The notes: generated from the letters alone by a model not told the origin. A DNA stretch of 64,000 nucleotides from Phyllobacterium sp. 21LDTY02-6 (GCF_023554255.2 NZ_JAMJWD020000005.1:310001-374000), one strand, 5' to 3'. Shown: positions 1-8,787, counted from the stretch's first letter. Translations and numbers: made by a program.

Positions 1-139
1 TGCCAATCGCAATTGGGTGCCTGAAGCCATAGCACGGGCGGATGCGGAGCGTCGCGAGGTGCTGCCGTCCGAACAGCTCGATGCGCGCCGCTCATGGCGC
101 GATAAAATGCTGATGCGCATCATCAAGGCGAAACGTTAG
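1..139 (+). CDS. C-terminal fragment of an unidentified protein
   Basis: An open frame enters from the left edge and ends at TAG (137-139), giving the last 45 residues. The tail is rich in Arg, Ala and Glu and ends in a basic stretch (MRIIKAKR). It is too short to assign to a family. The next gene starts 223 bp downstream and probably has its own promoter. The intervening DNA holds a short direct repeat (CGTTAGAGGG at 134-143 and 149-158) and nothing else I recognise. Confidence 0.5.
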   Translation, partial: ANRNWVPEAIARADAERREVLPSEQLDARRSWRDKMLMRIIKAKR

Positions 140-362
140 AGGGCCGAGCGTTAGAGGGTATGGCGGGGGCGCCGGCTCAGGCGGGCTGTCCCGCGGCCGT
201 CGAGCGTAAGAGTGGGCCATCGCATCGTCGGCACACGGTGGTTGCTTTGCCCTGCTTCAGATAACAGATCGCCATACGTCTCTTTCGATGAGAAAGGTAA
301 TGTGCTAGCGATAGCGCATGCAAGTTTTCATCATTCTTTGAAAAGATTTCACGGAGACAGGA

Positions 363-1343
363 TTGAAGCCGACAGCCAAGCAGGTGGCGCATGAGGCAGA
401 TGTCTCGATTTCCGCGGTATCGCGGGCGTTCTCGCCCGGATCGTCGATCGACCCCGCGAAGAGGCAGCGAATCCTGCAGGTAGCGGCACAGCTCGGTTAT
501 ACCAGCCCGGCGCGGCGCACGGCGGAGATGATTTCTGCTGGCACGGTAACATTGGTGGCTGGCGATCTTGCCAATCCGTTCTATCCACTTGTACTCGACA
601 CACTGGCCAAAGCGCTGCAGGCGGTGGGCCGGCAGTTGCTCGTCTATACGATTGCGCCTGGCACGGATATGGATCAGTTGACGCCGCAGATCTTGGCAGC
701 ACGACCTAACGCACTCGTCGTAACGTCGGCGAGGTTGACATCCGACATGGCGCGGGCCTGCCGACAGCATGGCATCCGTGTGGTGCTGCTCAACCGGATA
801 CAGAGCGATGTGCGCGTTAATGCCGTTGCCTGCGACAACCATGCGGGTGGGCGCGATGCTGCTACTTTTCTGATGGCGCGCGGGCGTCGGCGGATTGGCT
901 TTATCGGAGGTATCCTGGATACCTCGACGCATCGTGATCGCGCGGCGGGGTTTCGTGAGGCGCTACAGGCAGGCGGACAGTCGCTGTTCGCGGAGGCTGC
1001 CGGTGGCTATACCTATCGCGGCGGCTATGTCGCGGCGCAGGCGATGCTGACGCAGAAAACGCGGCCCGACGCAGTGTTCTGCTGCAATGACATCATGGCG
1101 CTTGCCGCCATTGATGCAGCGCGAGAATTGGGACTTTCGACGCCGGACGATCTCTCTGTCATTGGCTTTGACGATATCCCGATGGCGAAATGGACGTCCT
1201 ATCGCCTGACCACAATCCGCCAGCCGATTACCCGCATGATCAATGAAGTGGTCAACCTGATCGAGGCCGGCGCTGCAGTCGCGATCGATGATACGGCGAC
1301 CAGCATTCTGCCTGGCAAGCTGATGGTGCGCGGCAGCGCTTGA
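363..1343 (+). CDS. LacI-family transcriptional regulator
   Basis: This is a 326-residue DNA-binding repressor with an N-terminal LacI helix-turn-helix (residues about 4-50, with the VSISAVSRAF recognition segment) and a periplasmic-binding-protein-like effector domain (about 60-326). The start is TTG at 363, preceded by ACGGAGACAG. It lies 170 bp upstream of and codirectional with a TRAP transporter, so it probably controls solute uptake. The hinge region (around SPARRTAEM) departs from the usual LAR-type hinge helix, so its operator preference may differ from that of the second LacI protein at 4507-5526. The effector is unknown. The family call is firm; the target is inferred. Confidence 0.93.
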   Translation: MKPTAKQVAHEADVSISAVSRAFSPGSSIDPAKRQRILQVAAQLGYTSPARRTAEMISAGTVTLVAGDLANPFYPLVLDTLAKALQAVGRQLLVYTIAPGTDMDQLTPQILAARPNALVVTSARLTSDMARACRQHGIRVVLLNRIQSDVRVNAVACDNHAGGRDAATFLMARGRRRIGFIGGILDTSTHRDRAAGFREALQAGGQSLFAEAAGGYTYRGGYVAAQAMLTQKTRPDAVFCCNDIMALAAIDAARELGLSTPDDLSVIGFDDIPMAKWTSYRLTTIRQPITRMINEVVNLIEAGAAVAIDDTATSILPGKLMVRGSA

Positions 1344-1426
1344 AAGTTGCAGGCGTATTCCCAGGCAGACGTAAATTTCGTGACAGATGAAAAAAATCTT
1401 GACTAGCGCGGCAAATTTGACATGTT

Positions 1427-1446
1427 TCATGCACACGTTTGCGCAC
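1427..1446. promoter_or_regulatory. candidate LacI-type operator before the TRAP operon
   Basis: A 20-bp site centred on CG (1436-1437). Its right half, GTTTGCGCAC, matches 9 of 10 bases of the half-site of the perfect palindrome at 5660-5679. The left half is more degenerate. It lies 68 bp upstream of the binding-protein start, a sensible place for repression. This is inferred from sequence similarity only. Confidence 0.45.
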
Positions 1447-1513
1447 TTGGCAACGAGCAGGCAGGAGGGCCTGTTCGTTTTATCCAGTCGTGAAACAGAA
1501 TGGGAGGAGCACC

Positions 1514-2503
1514 ATGAAATTGAGAACGCTGGCCATCGTTTGCGCGGCCGTTCTTGCTACCGCAGGCCAGGGATTTTCTGCCGAACGCGCTCTGCGAGTC
1601 GCGACGAGCGTTCCCCACAATCACTATCTCACCAAGGTCGTCAAAGAATTTGCCGCGAATGTAACGAAGCGGACGAATGGCGAAATCGTGTTCGAATTCT
1701 ATGATTCCGGATCGCTCGTCAGCGATCAGCACATGGACGAGGCGGTAGCGAATGGCACGATCGACATCGGGATCGCGTCGGCATCCATTCTCGCCGGCAC
1801 TGTCCCGGCGCTGAATGTCTTTGCCGTTCCTTTCTATTTCGATACCCGCGAGAAACTTGACCGTGCCGTCCTGCCCGGCACGCCGATCCGCACCATGCTG
1901 GATAAAAGGATCAACGAGACGGGGTCTCATGCCCTTTTCTGGATCCCTTACGGCTTCATCACGATGATTACAGCGGGCAAGGAAGTTCATCTGCCCGCCG
2001 ATATGAACGGGCTCAAGATCAGGACATTCGGCACGACCGTCAGCGAGTTTGTCGAAGCGCTCGACGCAGCACCGGTGGTTACCAGCGGCGGCGAGCAGTT
2101 TCTGGCGCTCCAGCGCGGTATCGTCGATGGCGGGTTGACTGGCTGGCCGTCGGTCGAGGAGCGGCGCCTCTACGAAGTTTCCAAATATGTGATCGCCACG
2201 GACCACATGTACGAGACGCATTTCGCCCTGATGAGCGAGAAGGCGCTCGACGCAATGCCGGGCGAGCTTCGGGCCATCTTTCGAGAAGAAGCCGCCAAGC
2301 TTGAGGCCGTTTTGATGGACCGCATCTTCGACGCCACGAAGCACACGCGTGACGTTCTCTCCAACAAGATGGAGATCATCGATCTCACGCCCGAAGAGAT
2401 CGGCCAGTGGAAGCAGAAGACGGCGCCTGTCGCCAAAGCCTTCTACGAAAACGGAAACGAACTTGCCCGTTCCGTGTTCGAAGAAGCGCAGAAACTGCAA
2501 TAG
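1514..2503 (+). CDS. TRAP transporter substrate-binding protein (DctP type)
   Basis: A 329-residue periplasmic receptor of a tripartite ATP-independent transporter. The ATG at 1514 is chosen over an upstream in-frame start because TGGGAGGAGC sits just before it and a signal peptide follows directly (residues 1-23, cleavage near FSA/ERA). The mature part has the DctP/SBP_bac_7 pattern: an early VATSVPHNHYLTK segment, a VAPALN-like FAVPFYF strand, and the GLKIRTFGT segment that usually carries the carboxylate-binding Arg. The small and large membrane subunits follow. TRAP systems usually import organic acids, but the ligand cannot be read from the sequence. Confidence 0.93.
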   Translation: MKLRTLAIVCAAVLATAGQGFSAERALRVATSVPHNHYLTKVVKEFAANVTKRTNGEIVFEFYDSGSLVSDQHMDEAVANGTIDIGIASASILAGTVPALNVFAVPFYFDTREKLDRAVLPGTPIRTMLDKRINETGSHALFWIPYGFITMITAGKEVHLPADMNGLKIRTFGTTVSEFVEALDAAPVVTSGGEQFLALQRGIVDGGLTGWPSVEERRLYEVSKYVIATDHMYETHFALMSEKALDAMPGELRAIFREEAAKLEAVLMDRIFDATKHTRDVLSNKMEIIDLTPEEIGQWKQKTAPVAKAFYENGNELARSVFEEAQKLQ

Positions 2504-2526
2504 GCGGCTTGGTGCTCCTCACGCTG

Positions 2527-2588
2527 CCGTAAGGCCAAAGGACCGGTCAACACTAGAAGCAAGGATGGTGGCTCAGCCACCGTTACGG
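2527..2588 (+). promoter_or_regulatory. stem-loop between TRAP receptor and permease genes
   Basis: CCGTAA (2527-2532) pairs with TTACGG (2583-2588) and encloses a tight hairpin, GGTGGC-TCA-GCCACC (2567-2581). Hairpins after binding-protein genes often stabilise the upstream mRNA or attenuate the downstream genes. There is no T-tract, so it is not a clear terminator. Confidence 0.4.
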
Positions 2589-2593
2589 CCAAC

Positions 2594-2620
2594 TGCGCAT
2601 ATGCGCAAACGCCTGCGTTG
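2594..2620. promoter_or_regulatory. palindrome and LacI-like site before dctQ-like gene
   Basis: TGCGCAT/ATGCGCA (2594-2607) is a perfect 14-bp palindrome. It overlaps a 20-bp stretch (2601-2620) whose left half, ATGCGCAAAC, matches 9 of 10 bases of the 5660 operator half-site. This could be a second operator inside the TRAP operon. Confidence 0.35.
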
Positions 2621-2652
2621 GTCAGGCGTGAAATTCTGGGAGGAACGGCATT

Positions 2653-3183
2653 ATGCCCCCGCAAGAAAAGAAGTGGGTGAACGCCATCGAGGCGACTATC
2701 CTGAAGATCGGTGAATACAGTTCATGGATCTACCTCTTCATCGGCGTCATCGTCGCCTATGAGGTGGCATTGCGATACTTTTTCAATAGTCCGACGGATT
2801 GGGTAGAGGAGACCTCACGGCTCGGCATGGTCTGGGCGACATTCCTCCTGTTTCCGGCCTGTATGAATCGCCGGCAACTGATTTCGATCACGCTTCTTTC
2901 CGATGCCGTGGGTGAGCGTGGCAAGATGATGCTCGAGGGACTTGCCTTTGCGGTCATCTCCGTCGCTTGTGCTCTTGTTTCCTGGGAGGCGACCATTGCG
3001 GCATTTGATTCCGCCGCGGTTGGCCGCGCTACGGCAAGCGTGCTGCGCATTCCGTACTGGCTCTTCTATCTGCCGGTTGCCGTCGGTTTTTTCCTATTCT
3101 TCATCCAGGCCGCGCTGGATCTGATCCTGCTTGTCGCCACCGGCCAACGTCGCAAGACCGAACTCAGCCACGAGGATATCTGA
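2653..3183 (+). CDS. TRAP transporter small permease subunit (DctQ type)
   Basis: A 176-residue inner-membrane protein with four predicted transmembrane segments (about residues 20-40, 55-75, 92-112 and 137-160), the normal size and topology for DctQ. The ATG at 2653 follows GGGAGGAAC. The W-V-E-E segment after the first helices (PTDWVEETSR) is typical of the family. The gene stops one base before the large subunit starts, so the two are translationally coupled. It forms the membrane complex with the 3185-4462 product and takes solute from the 1514-2503 receptor. Confidence 0.92.
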   Translation: MPPQEKKWVNAIEATILKIGEYSSWIYLFIGVIVAYEVALRYFFNSPTDWVEETSRLGMVWATFLLFPACMNRRQLISITLLSDAVGERGKMMLEGLAFAVISVACALVSWEATIAAFDSAAVGRATASVLRIPYWLFYLPVAVGFFLFFIQAALDLILLVATGQRRKTELSHEDI

Positions 3184-3184
3184 T

Positions 3185-4462
3185 ATGGAAAGCGTTCTTG
3201 TGCTGATCGCGCTCTTCGTCTTCCTGTTTACCGGCATTCCAGTCGGCATCGCACTGACGACGACCGGAATCGTGCTTCTGATGATGAAGGGCGTACCGCT
3301 CGCCAGCGTGTCCATGGAATTCCTCGGCTCGGTGAATAATTTCATCCTGCTCGCCGTACCCGTCTTTTTGCTCACTTCCAACATCCTGCTAAAGGCAGGT
3401 GTGGCGAAGGACCTCTTCGACGCAGTACAGCGGTGGGTTGGCGGCGTGCGGGGTGGAGTTGCGATCGCGACGATCATCTCCTGCGGCATTTTCGCTGCGA
3501 TCTCGGGCTCCTCCGTCGCCGTTGCCGCCATGATCGGCACGGTTGCCATCCCCGAAATGGTGAGCCGTGGCTATGACCGCCGCTTCGTCATGGGCACGCT
3601 TGCTGCCGGCGCCACGCTCGGCATTCTCATCCCGCCTTCGATCCCGCTGATCATCTATTCCGCGGTGGCGGAGGAATCCACGGCGCAAATGTTCCTCGCA
3701 GGCGTGGGCCCAGGCCTGTTCCTGATTGCCGCCTTCCTGGTTTATTGCGTCATCAAGTCGTTCCTTGGCGGGGCTCCACAAACCGAGGCCGCCGCCGGAG
3801 ATGGCGGGCGCATGATGGCGAGCGTGCGAGCCCTGCCGACAATCGTTATCGCGCTGACTATGATCATCGGCATCTATGCGGGCGTCTTCACACCGACGGA
3901 ATCGGCCGCTGTCGGCCTCGTCATGACGCTGATCTATGTCTTCGGCATGCGACGTGGCGTGTCCTTTACGGACTTCCGCGAGGCAGTATTCGGGGCGGGT
4001 CTGACGACCGCTAACCTTCTTCTGATCATCGCCGGAGCCAATGTCTTCGGCAAGGCGATCATGCTTTACCGCATTCCTTACGAAATTTCAGGGTGGATCG
4101 CTGCCAATATCGAATCAGCCGGTCTCTTCATGATCTCGGTCACGGCGGTTCTGCTTGTCATGGGCCTGTTCCTGGAAGGGATCGCGATGATCCTGATCGT
4201 GTTGCCGGTGCTGCTGCCGTCACTCGGCGTTCACGGCATCGACGCGGTCTGGTTCGGCATCTATTTTGTGCTGATGATTGAAATCGCATTGATCACACCG
4301 CCGGTCGGCATGAACCTCTTCGTCATCCAGTCCGTAGCAAGATCGAGTTTGAAAGAGGTCATGCACGGGGCATTGCCCTATGTATTCATCATGCTGGGCG
4401 CTGTGCTGGCGATCTACTTCTTCCCGGAGATCGTGACCTACATTCCGTCACTCAGTAAGTAA
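3185..4462 (+). CDS. TRAP transporter large permease subunit (DctM type)
   Basis: A 425-residue inner-membrane protein with about 11-12 hydrophobic segments, the ion-driven translocation subunit of a TRAP transporter. The ATG at 3185 is preferred to an upstream in-frame start inside dctQ: it follows the dctQ stop with one base between and begins directly with a hydrophobic segment (MESVLVLIAL). Family motifs include GISGSSVAVAAMIG-like (AAISGSSVAVAAMIGTV) near residues 103-120 and GATLGILIPPSIPLIIY, the conserved DctM loop. It ends the TRAP operon just before a hairpin terminator. Confidence 0.94.
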   Translation: MESVLVLIALFVFLFTGIPVGIALTTTGIVLLMMKGVPLASVSMEFLGSVNNFILLAVPVFLLTSNILLKAGVAKDLFDAVQRWVGGVRGGVAIATIISCGIFAAISGSSVAVAAMIGTVAIPEMVSRGYDRRFVMGTLAAGATLGILIPPSIPLIIYSAVAEESTAQMFLAGVGPGLFLIAAFLVYCVIKSFLGGAPQTEAAAGDGGRMMASVRALPTIVIALTMIIGIYAGVFTPTESAAVGLVMTLIYVFGMRRGVSFTDFREAVFGAGLTTANLLLIIAGANVFGKAIMLYRIPYEISGWIAANIESAGLFMISVTAVLLVMGLFLEGIAMILIVLPVLLPSLGVHGIDAVWFGIYFVLMIEIALITPPVGMNLFVIQSVARSSLKEVMHGALPYVFIMLGAVLAIYFFPEIVTYIPSLSK

Positions 4463-4481
4463 TAAGATGCCGGTGTCGGGG

Positions 4482-4502
4482 AGGGGCACTACATGCCCCT
4501 TT
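4482..4502. terminator. intrinsic-type terminator between convergent genes
   Basis: AGGGGCA (4482-4488), loop CTACA, TGCCCCT (4494-4500), then TT. The 7-bp stem lies between the end of the TRAP operon and the end of the convergent LacI gene, so it could serve both strands. Confidence 0.6.
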
Positions 4503-4506
4503 CACG

Positions 4507-5526
4507 TTAGCCGCAGGAGCCGCGGATGATGAGTTTTCCGCGCATGGCGATCAGTTCATCCGGCAGGCTCGGGTCGAGGGTGCGGGCCTGCAGAAGCTCA
4601 AAGGCGCGCTGGATCATCAGTGGCAGAGGCTGCTGGATTGTGGTCAGGTCGTAGATCGGCCGCGCCGAACTTGGCAGGCCGTCGAAGCCGGCGACGGCAA
4701 TATCTTCGGGTACGTTGATCGATGCGAGGCGCAATGCGTCGAGGACGCCCATCGCCATAATATCGCTAAGCGCGAATATCGCATCCGGCCGTTCATGCGC
4801 GGGCAGGGCTGCGATCTCCTGGCCGGCTGCATAGCCTCCGTCATAGTTGGAGTGGCCATCGATGCGGACGGCCAGTTTCAGGCCCGCCTGCTCCAGTTCG
4901 GAGACGAAACCTTCCTCGCGTTCCCGCGAGGTCGAACTGCTGGACGCGGTATAGACCAGCCCGAAACGGCGCCTGCCGCGGGCGATCATCAGCCTGGCAA
5001 TCTCGACTCCACCGGCGCGGTTGTCGCAAGTGACAAAGCAGCCATGGGCAAGGGCCACACGGTTGACCATGACCAGCGGCACGTTGTTCTGCGCACAGAT
5101 TTCCGCTGCGCGCGACGACAGGATGGCTGACGAGATGATGCAGCCGTCGACCTGATACTGGATTAGCGCCTGGGCAGTGATGTCTTCGATCGGCCCGCCG
5201 CCGGCATGGATGATGAGCAGACGAAAGCCGAGCTTCTCGGCCTGTCGCGTCGCTTCATATAGAAGTTCCAGGTAGAAGGGGTTTTCCGCCGATCCCAAAA
5301 CGAGGCCATAAAGCCCGCTCTTGCCGGAAGATAGCGTGCGCGCCAGAACATTGGGCATGTAGCCATGTTCTTTTGCAAGCCCGAGAATCAAGTCCCGCGT
5401 CTTCTTTGAAATGCGGGTGTCTCCCTTCAGGGCACGCGTCACCGTCGACGGCGCGACGCCGGCCAGTTCCGACAGGGTGACGACCGTTGCTCTGCGTGGT
5501 GCTGGTGGGGTCAAAATTGAGCTCAT
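4507..5526 (-). CDS. LacI-family transcriptional regulator
   Basis: A 339-residue repressor. It has an N-terminal LacI helix-turn-helix (about residues 16-65, with APSTVTRALKG), a canonical hinge helix (LARTLSS) and a periplasmic-binding-protein-like sensor domain with the usual CDNRAGG and FDGLP segments. It is divergent from the monooxygenase gene at 5711, and the gap between them holds a perfect 20-bp LacI-type palindrome, so it probably represses both itself and the catabolic run 5711-15522. It resembles the LacI protein at 363-1343 in overall plan but is not a close copy. Confidence 0.94.
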   Translation of the reverse strand: MSSILTPPAPRRATVVTLSELAGVAPSTVTRALKGDTRISKKTRDLILGLAKEHGYMPNVLARTLSSGKSGLYGLVLGSAENPFYLELLYEATRQAEKLGFRLLIIHAGGGPIEDITAQALIQYQVDGCIISSAILSSRAAEICAQNNVPLVMVNRVALAHGCFVTCDNRAGGVEIARLMIARGRRRFGLVYTASSSSTSREREEGFVSELEQAGLKLAVRIDGHSNYDGGYAAGQEIAALPAHERPDAIFALSDIMAMGVLDALRLASINVPEDIAVAGFDGLPSSARPIYDLTTIQQPLPLMIQRAFELLQARTLDPSLPDELIAMRGKLIIRGSCG

Positions 5527-5659
5527 GCGGCTTCATAGCAAAACGGTGGCGGCCTGTCGCGTCGATATGCGCCAACTGCGAGTCGGTGGAAAATGCGCCG
5601 GCGGCGACAAAATTTTAGAACGCAACTTGACATCGAACACATAAACCGTTTGGATCAGA

Positions 5660-5679
5660 TTGCGCAAACGTTTGCGCAA
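5660..5679. promoter_or_regulatory. perfect 20-bp LacI-type operator
   Basis: Half-sites TTGCGCAAAC and GTTTGCGCAA are exact inverted copies around a central CG, the hallmark of LacI/GalR operators. The site lies in the gap between the divergent LacI gene and the monooxygenase gene, 31 bp before the latter's ATG. Related sites occur at 1427-1446 and 2601-2620. Confidence 0.75.
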
Positions 5680-5710
5680 CTTTATTGATTTGCTTGATGT
5701 GGGAGGAGCG

Positions 5711-7078
5711 ATGTCCAGTTCAAAACGCCAGATGAAAATGGTTGGCTTTCTGCAGGCGCAGAATTGCTCCATTGCACCAGGCTCGTGGCGGCATCCTGCC
5801 GGTGCCGTCGACTTTCTCTCGCCTGAGTATTTCCAGCGCATCGGACGCATCCTGGAGGAGGGCAAGTTCCATCTCGCATTCTTCGACGACCGCCTGGCGA
5901 TGCCGGATATCTATAGCGACGATCACGAAGAGGCAGTCGAGAACGGGGTGCGCGTCGTCAAGATGGACCCGGTTTCGATCATCACCGCGATTGGTATGGC
6001 GACGAGCCATATCGGTCTTGGCATCACCTATTCGACGACCTATTACGAGCCTTTCCACGTGGCACGCCTGTTCGGCACGCTCGACCTGATGACCAAGGGC
6101 CGCGCCGCATGGAATGTCGTGACGTCGCTCAATAATTCGGAGGCCGCCAATTTCGGCCGTACCGAGCATCTCGCCCATGATCTGCGCTACGAGCGAGCCG
6201 ACGAATTCATGGAAGTGGTGACGGGGCTGTGGAACAGCTGGGAGCCCGACGCGCTGATCGTCGACAAGGAGACGGGCCGGTTCGCCGATCCCAAGAAAGT
6301 TCATCGTCTGAATCACAAGGGCAAGTATTTCAGCTCGCGTGGCCCACTGCCTGTGCCGCCGTCGGCGCAGGGACGCCCCGTGCTCATCCAGGCCGGCCAG
6401 AGCGGCCGTGGCCGCCAGTTTGCCGGTAAGTGGGGCGACCTGATCTTCGTCGTCTACCCGACGATCGAGACAGGCCAGAAGCAGTATGCCGCCGTAAAGG
6501 AAGAAGTCGCCGCCGCCGGTCGCGACCCGGACGAAGTTGCAATCTGTCCGGCCTGCTATGTCTGCGTCGGCGAAAGCGTGGAGATCGCTGAGGAGAAGCG
6601 CGAATATATTCGTGCGCTCGCCAAGCCGATCGATGCCCTCGTACTTCTGTCGGAAGCACTCAACTTTGATTTCGCCAGCAAGCCGATGGACAGCGAGTTC
6701 ACCGACGAGGAGCTGAAGAAGCTTTCCTGGTCGGGCTTCAAGGAGCGGGTGATCACGCTGAGCGGCAAACCCAACCCGACCGTGCGCGACTTCGTACACT
6801 ATTCCGGTCGCGGCACGATCGGCGAGTTCCCGATCTTCTGCGGCACGCCGACCATGGTCGCAGACCAGATGGAAGAATGGTTCACCTCGAGGGCCTGCGA
6901 CGGCTTCGTGCTCGCCGCGACGCACACCCCAGGCGCCTACGAGGATTTCGTGCGCTACGTGGTGCCGGAGTTGCAGCGACGCGGCGTCTACCAGAAGGAC
7001 TATGCCGGTACGACGCTCCGCGAAAATCTCGGCATCTCCATGCCGACCCATCCTGCCCAGCGCCGCGCAGCCGAATAA
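5711..7078 (+). CDS. NtaA/SnaA/DszA-family flavin-dependent monooxygenase
   Basis: A 455-residue enzyme of the bacterial luciferase-like superfamily, in the group using reduced FMN supplied by a separate reductase (nitrilotriacetate, pristinamycin IIA and dibenzothiophene-sulfone monooxygenases). Diagnostic segments are GRAAWNVVTSLNNSEAANFG (near 130-150), the LRYERADEFMEVV helix and QAGQSGRGRQFA. The ATG at 5711 follows GGGAGGAGCG directly, and an upstream in-frame start would run through the operator. The flavin reductase at 10225 is the likely partner. It opens the operon 5711-15522 and probably performs the first oxidation. The substrate is unknown. Confidence 0.92.
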   Translation: MSSSKRQMKMVGFLQAQNCSIAPGSWRHPAGAVDFLSPEYFQRIGRILEEGKFHLAFFDDRLAMPDIYSDDHEEAVENGVRVVKMDPVSIITAIGMATSHIGLGITYSTTYYEPFHVARLFGTLDLMTKGRAAWNVVTSLNNSEAANFGRTEHLAHDLRYERADEFMEVVTGLWNSWEPDALIVDKETGRFADPKKVHRLNHKGKYFSSRGPLPVPPSAQGRPVLIQAGQSGRGRQFAGKWGDLIFVVYPTIETGQKQYAAVKEEVAAAGRDPDEVAICPACYVCVGESVEIAEEKREYIRALAKPIDALVLLSEALNFDFASKPMDSEFTDEELKKLSWSGFKERVITLSGKPNPTVRDFVHYSGRGTIGEFPIFCGTPTMVADQMEEWFTSRACDGFVLAATHTPGAYEDFVRYVVPELQRRGVYQKDYAGTTLRENLGISMPTHPAQRRAAE

Positions 7079-7099
7079 GACAGCAGTCGGAGAAGATCG

Positions 7100-8461
7100 A
7101 TGAAAGAATTCAGAATGCTCTCGACGAGCGGTATCCTCGGCTATGGCTATGCGGAAGAGTCGCTCAAGATCGGTATGTCCTGGGAGCCGCATGTCATCGG
7201 CTGCGATGGCGGCAGCACCGATCCAGGGCCCTATTATCTTGGCGCGGGAAAATCCTTCTGCTCCCGCCTGTCGGTCAAGCGTGACTTGCGGCTGATGCTG
7301 CAGGCGAGCGTCGCGGCGGGCATTCCCTGCATTATCGGTACATCCGGTGGTGCGGGCGGGGAGCCGCATCTGCAGGATACGGCAGCGCTTGTGCGTGAAA
7401 TCGCGCGGGAGGAAAAGCTGTCTTTCAAGATGGCGCTAATCCATTCGGAACAGAGCAAGGGCGATCTTGCCCAATGGGCCACAGCCGGCGTGACCAAGCC
7501 GCTGGGGAAGATGAGGCCGCTCGATCGCGGCATGATCGACAACGCAACCCGCGTTGTCGGCATGATGGGGCCGGAGCCGTTCGCCAGGGCGCTCGACGAA
7601 GGAGCGCAGGTCATTCTCGCTGGTCGCAGCAGTGACCCGGCGCAATGGGCCGCACCCGCAATCCGCGCCGGCATGGCGCCCGCACCATCCTGGTATGCGG
7701 GCAAGATGCTGGAATGCGGCGCCGAGCCGACGGTGCCGAAGGAGCCAGACTGCATCTTCCTGCGTGTTCGCGACGATCATGTTGTTTGCGAACCGCCGAA
7801 CCCGATCCGTCGTTCGACGCCGCTGGCGGTTGCGAACTTCGCGCTGCATGAAAATTCGAGCCCTATCCATCATGTCGAGCCAGGCGGACTTCTCGATACG
7901 GCCAATTGCCGGTTCCAGGCCATCAGCGACCGCGCGGTCAAGATCGACGGGATGACCTGGACGCCCGCGGAACGCTACACGGTGAAGCTGGAGGGGGTCG
8001 AGATGGCCGGTTATCGCGCCATCGCCATCTGCGGCACGCGCGACCCGATCCTGATCTCGCAGATCGACGATTATCTCGCGACCCATCGTGAGAAGGTGGC
8101 TGTGAAGGCCGAGTCCTTCGGCGTGCCGCGCGACGACTACCGGATGATCGTCCATTGCTACGGCAAGGATGGTGTCATGGGCAGCTGGGAGCCGGTCAAG
8201 CAGATCACCAGCCACGAACTGGGCTTCGTGATCGAGGTGGTCGGAAAGACTGCGGATGTCGCCAATGCGGTGATCGCCATGGCCCGGACCTCCATGCTGC
8301 ACGCGGACTTTCCAGGACGCCTCTGCAAGGAAGGCAACATGGCCTTCCCGTTCAGTCCGTCCGATATCGACATGGGACCGATGTACCGCTTCAGCATCTT
8401 CCATACAGTCGAGGTAAGTGATCCTTGCGCTCTCTTCCCCATCGAATACGAGAAAGTTTGA
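7100..8461 (+). CDS. AtuA-family protein (DUF1446)
   Basis: A 453-residue cytoplasmic protein of the acyclic-terpene-utilisation AtuA family (DUF1446). Visible family features are the N-terminal GILGYGYAEES start, CDGGSTDPGPYYLGAGK near residues 35-50 and IIGTSGGAGGEPHL near 75-90. AtuA is genetically linked to citronellol/geraniol breakdown in Pseudomonas, but the reaction of the family is not established to my knowledge. The DUF4387 gene begins two bases after this one ends; the two families are commonly neighbours, so a complex is likely. The rest of the atu pathway (acyl-CoA carboxylase, citronellyl-CoA dehydrogenase) is not seen here. Confidence 0.85.
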   Translation: MKEFRMLSTSGILGYGYAEESLKIGMSWEPHVIGCDGGSTDPGPYYLGAGKSFCSRLSVKRDLRLMLQASVAAGIPCIIGTSGGAGGEPHLQDTAALVREIAREEKLSFKMALIHSEQSKGDLAQWATAGVTKPLGKMRPLDRGMIDNATRVVGMMGPEPFARALDEGAQVILAGRSSDPAQWAAPAIRAGMAPAPSWYAGKMLECGAEPTVPKEPDCIFLRVRDDHVVCEPPNPIRRSTPLAVANFALHENSSPIHHVEPGGLLDTANCRFQAISDRAVKIDGMTWTPAERYTVKLEGVEMAGYRAIAICGTRDPILISQIDDYLATHREKVAVKAESFGVPRDDYRMIVHCYGKDGVMGSWEPVKQITSHELGFVIEVVGKTADVANAVIAMARTSMLHADFPGRLCKEGNMAFPFSPSDIDMGPMYRFSIFHTVEVSDPCALFPIEYEKV

Positions 8462-8463
8462 CC

Positions 8464-8781
8464 ATGGCCCTCATCAGAGACATTGCCCAAATCTGCAAAA
8501 GCAAGAATGCCGGTCCTTTCAACGTGACGATCGACGTGTTGTTCGAGGATCACTCGGTCTATCAAGAGGTGAAGGCCACCGGGGTGCTGAACGCCGCGCT
8601 GTTTTCAAAACTCTACGGCGTCAAGGAAGAGGACGTGCTCTTCACTCCCTACGACACGGCGTCCGCCTTCAAGGCAACCTTTCCGCGGGCGGTACCTGCC
8701 GGCGATATCGGAGATACCGACGTCTATGGGGCGCAGCAACATGCGCCGCTGCTGGATGTAGATATCCCGCTTCAGAAGTGA
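8464..8781 (+). CDS. DUF4387 domain protein
   Basis: A 105-residue protein made almost entirely of the DUF4387 domain, with the characteristic ICKSKNAGPFNVTIDVLF start. The ATG at 8464 lies two bases after the AtuA-like stop; longer in-frame starts would fall inside that gene. No signal peptide or membrane segment is present. Its function is unknown. Tight coupling to the AtuA-family gene suggests it is the small subunit of a two-component enzyme. Confidence 0.85.
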   Translation: MALIRDIAQICKSKNAGPFNVTIDVLFEDHSVYQEVKATGVLNAALFSKLYGVKEEDVLFTPYDTASAFKATFPRAVPAGDIGDTDVYGAQQHAPLLDVDIPLQK

Positions 8782-8787
8782 CCTGAA

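Noticed and set aside
134-158. Direct repeat of CGTTAGAGGG near the left edge
   Set aside because: Two short copies at a gene end without flanking mobile-element features are not evidence of an insertion or attachment site.
177-932. A 251-codon minus-strand open frame across the first LacI gene
   Set aside because: It lies opposite a well-supported LacI gene, has an Arg-rich composition typical of antisense frames in GC-rich DNA, and shows no family motif.
5720-7369. A 549-codon minus-strand open frame opposite the monooxygenase gene
   Set aside because: The + strand frame has clear monooxygenase motifs and a strong ribosome site. The antisense frame has no recognisable domain.
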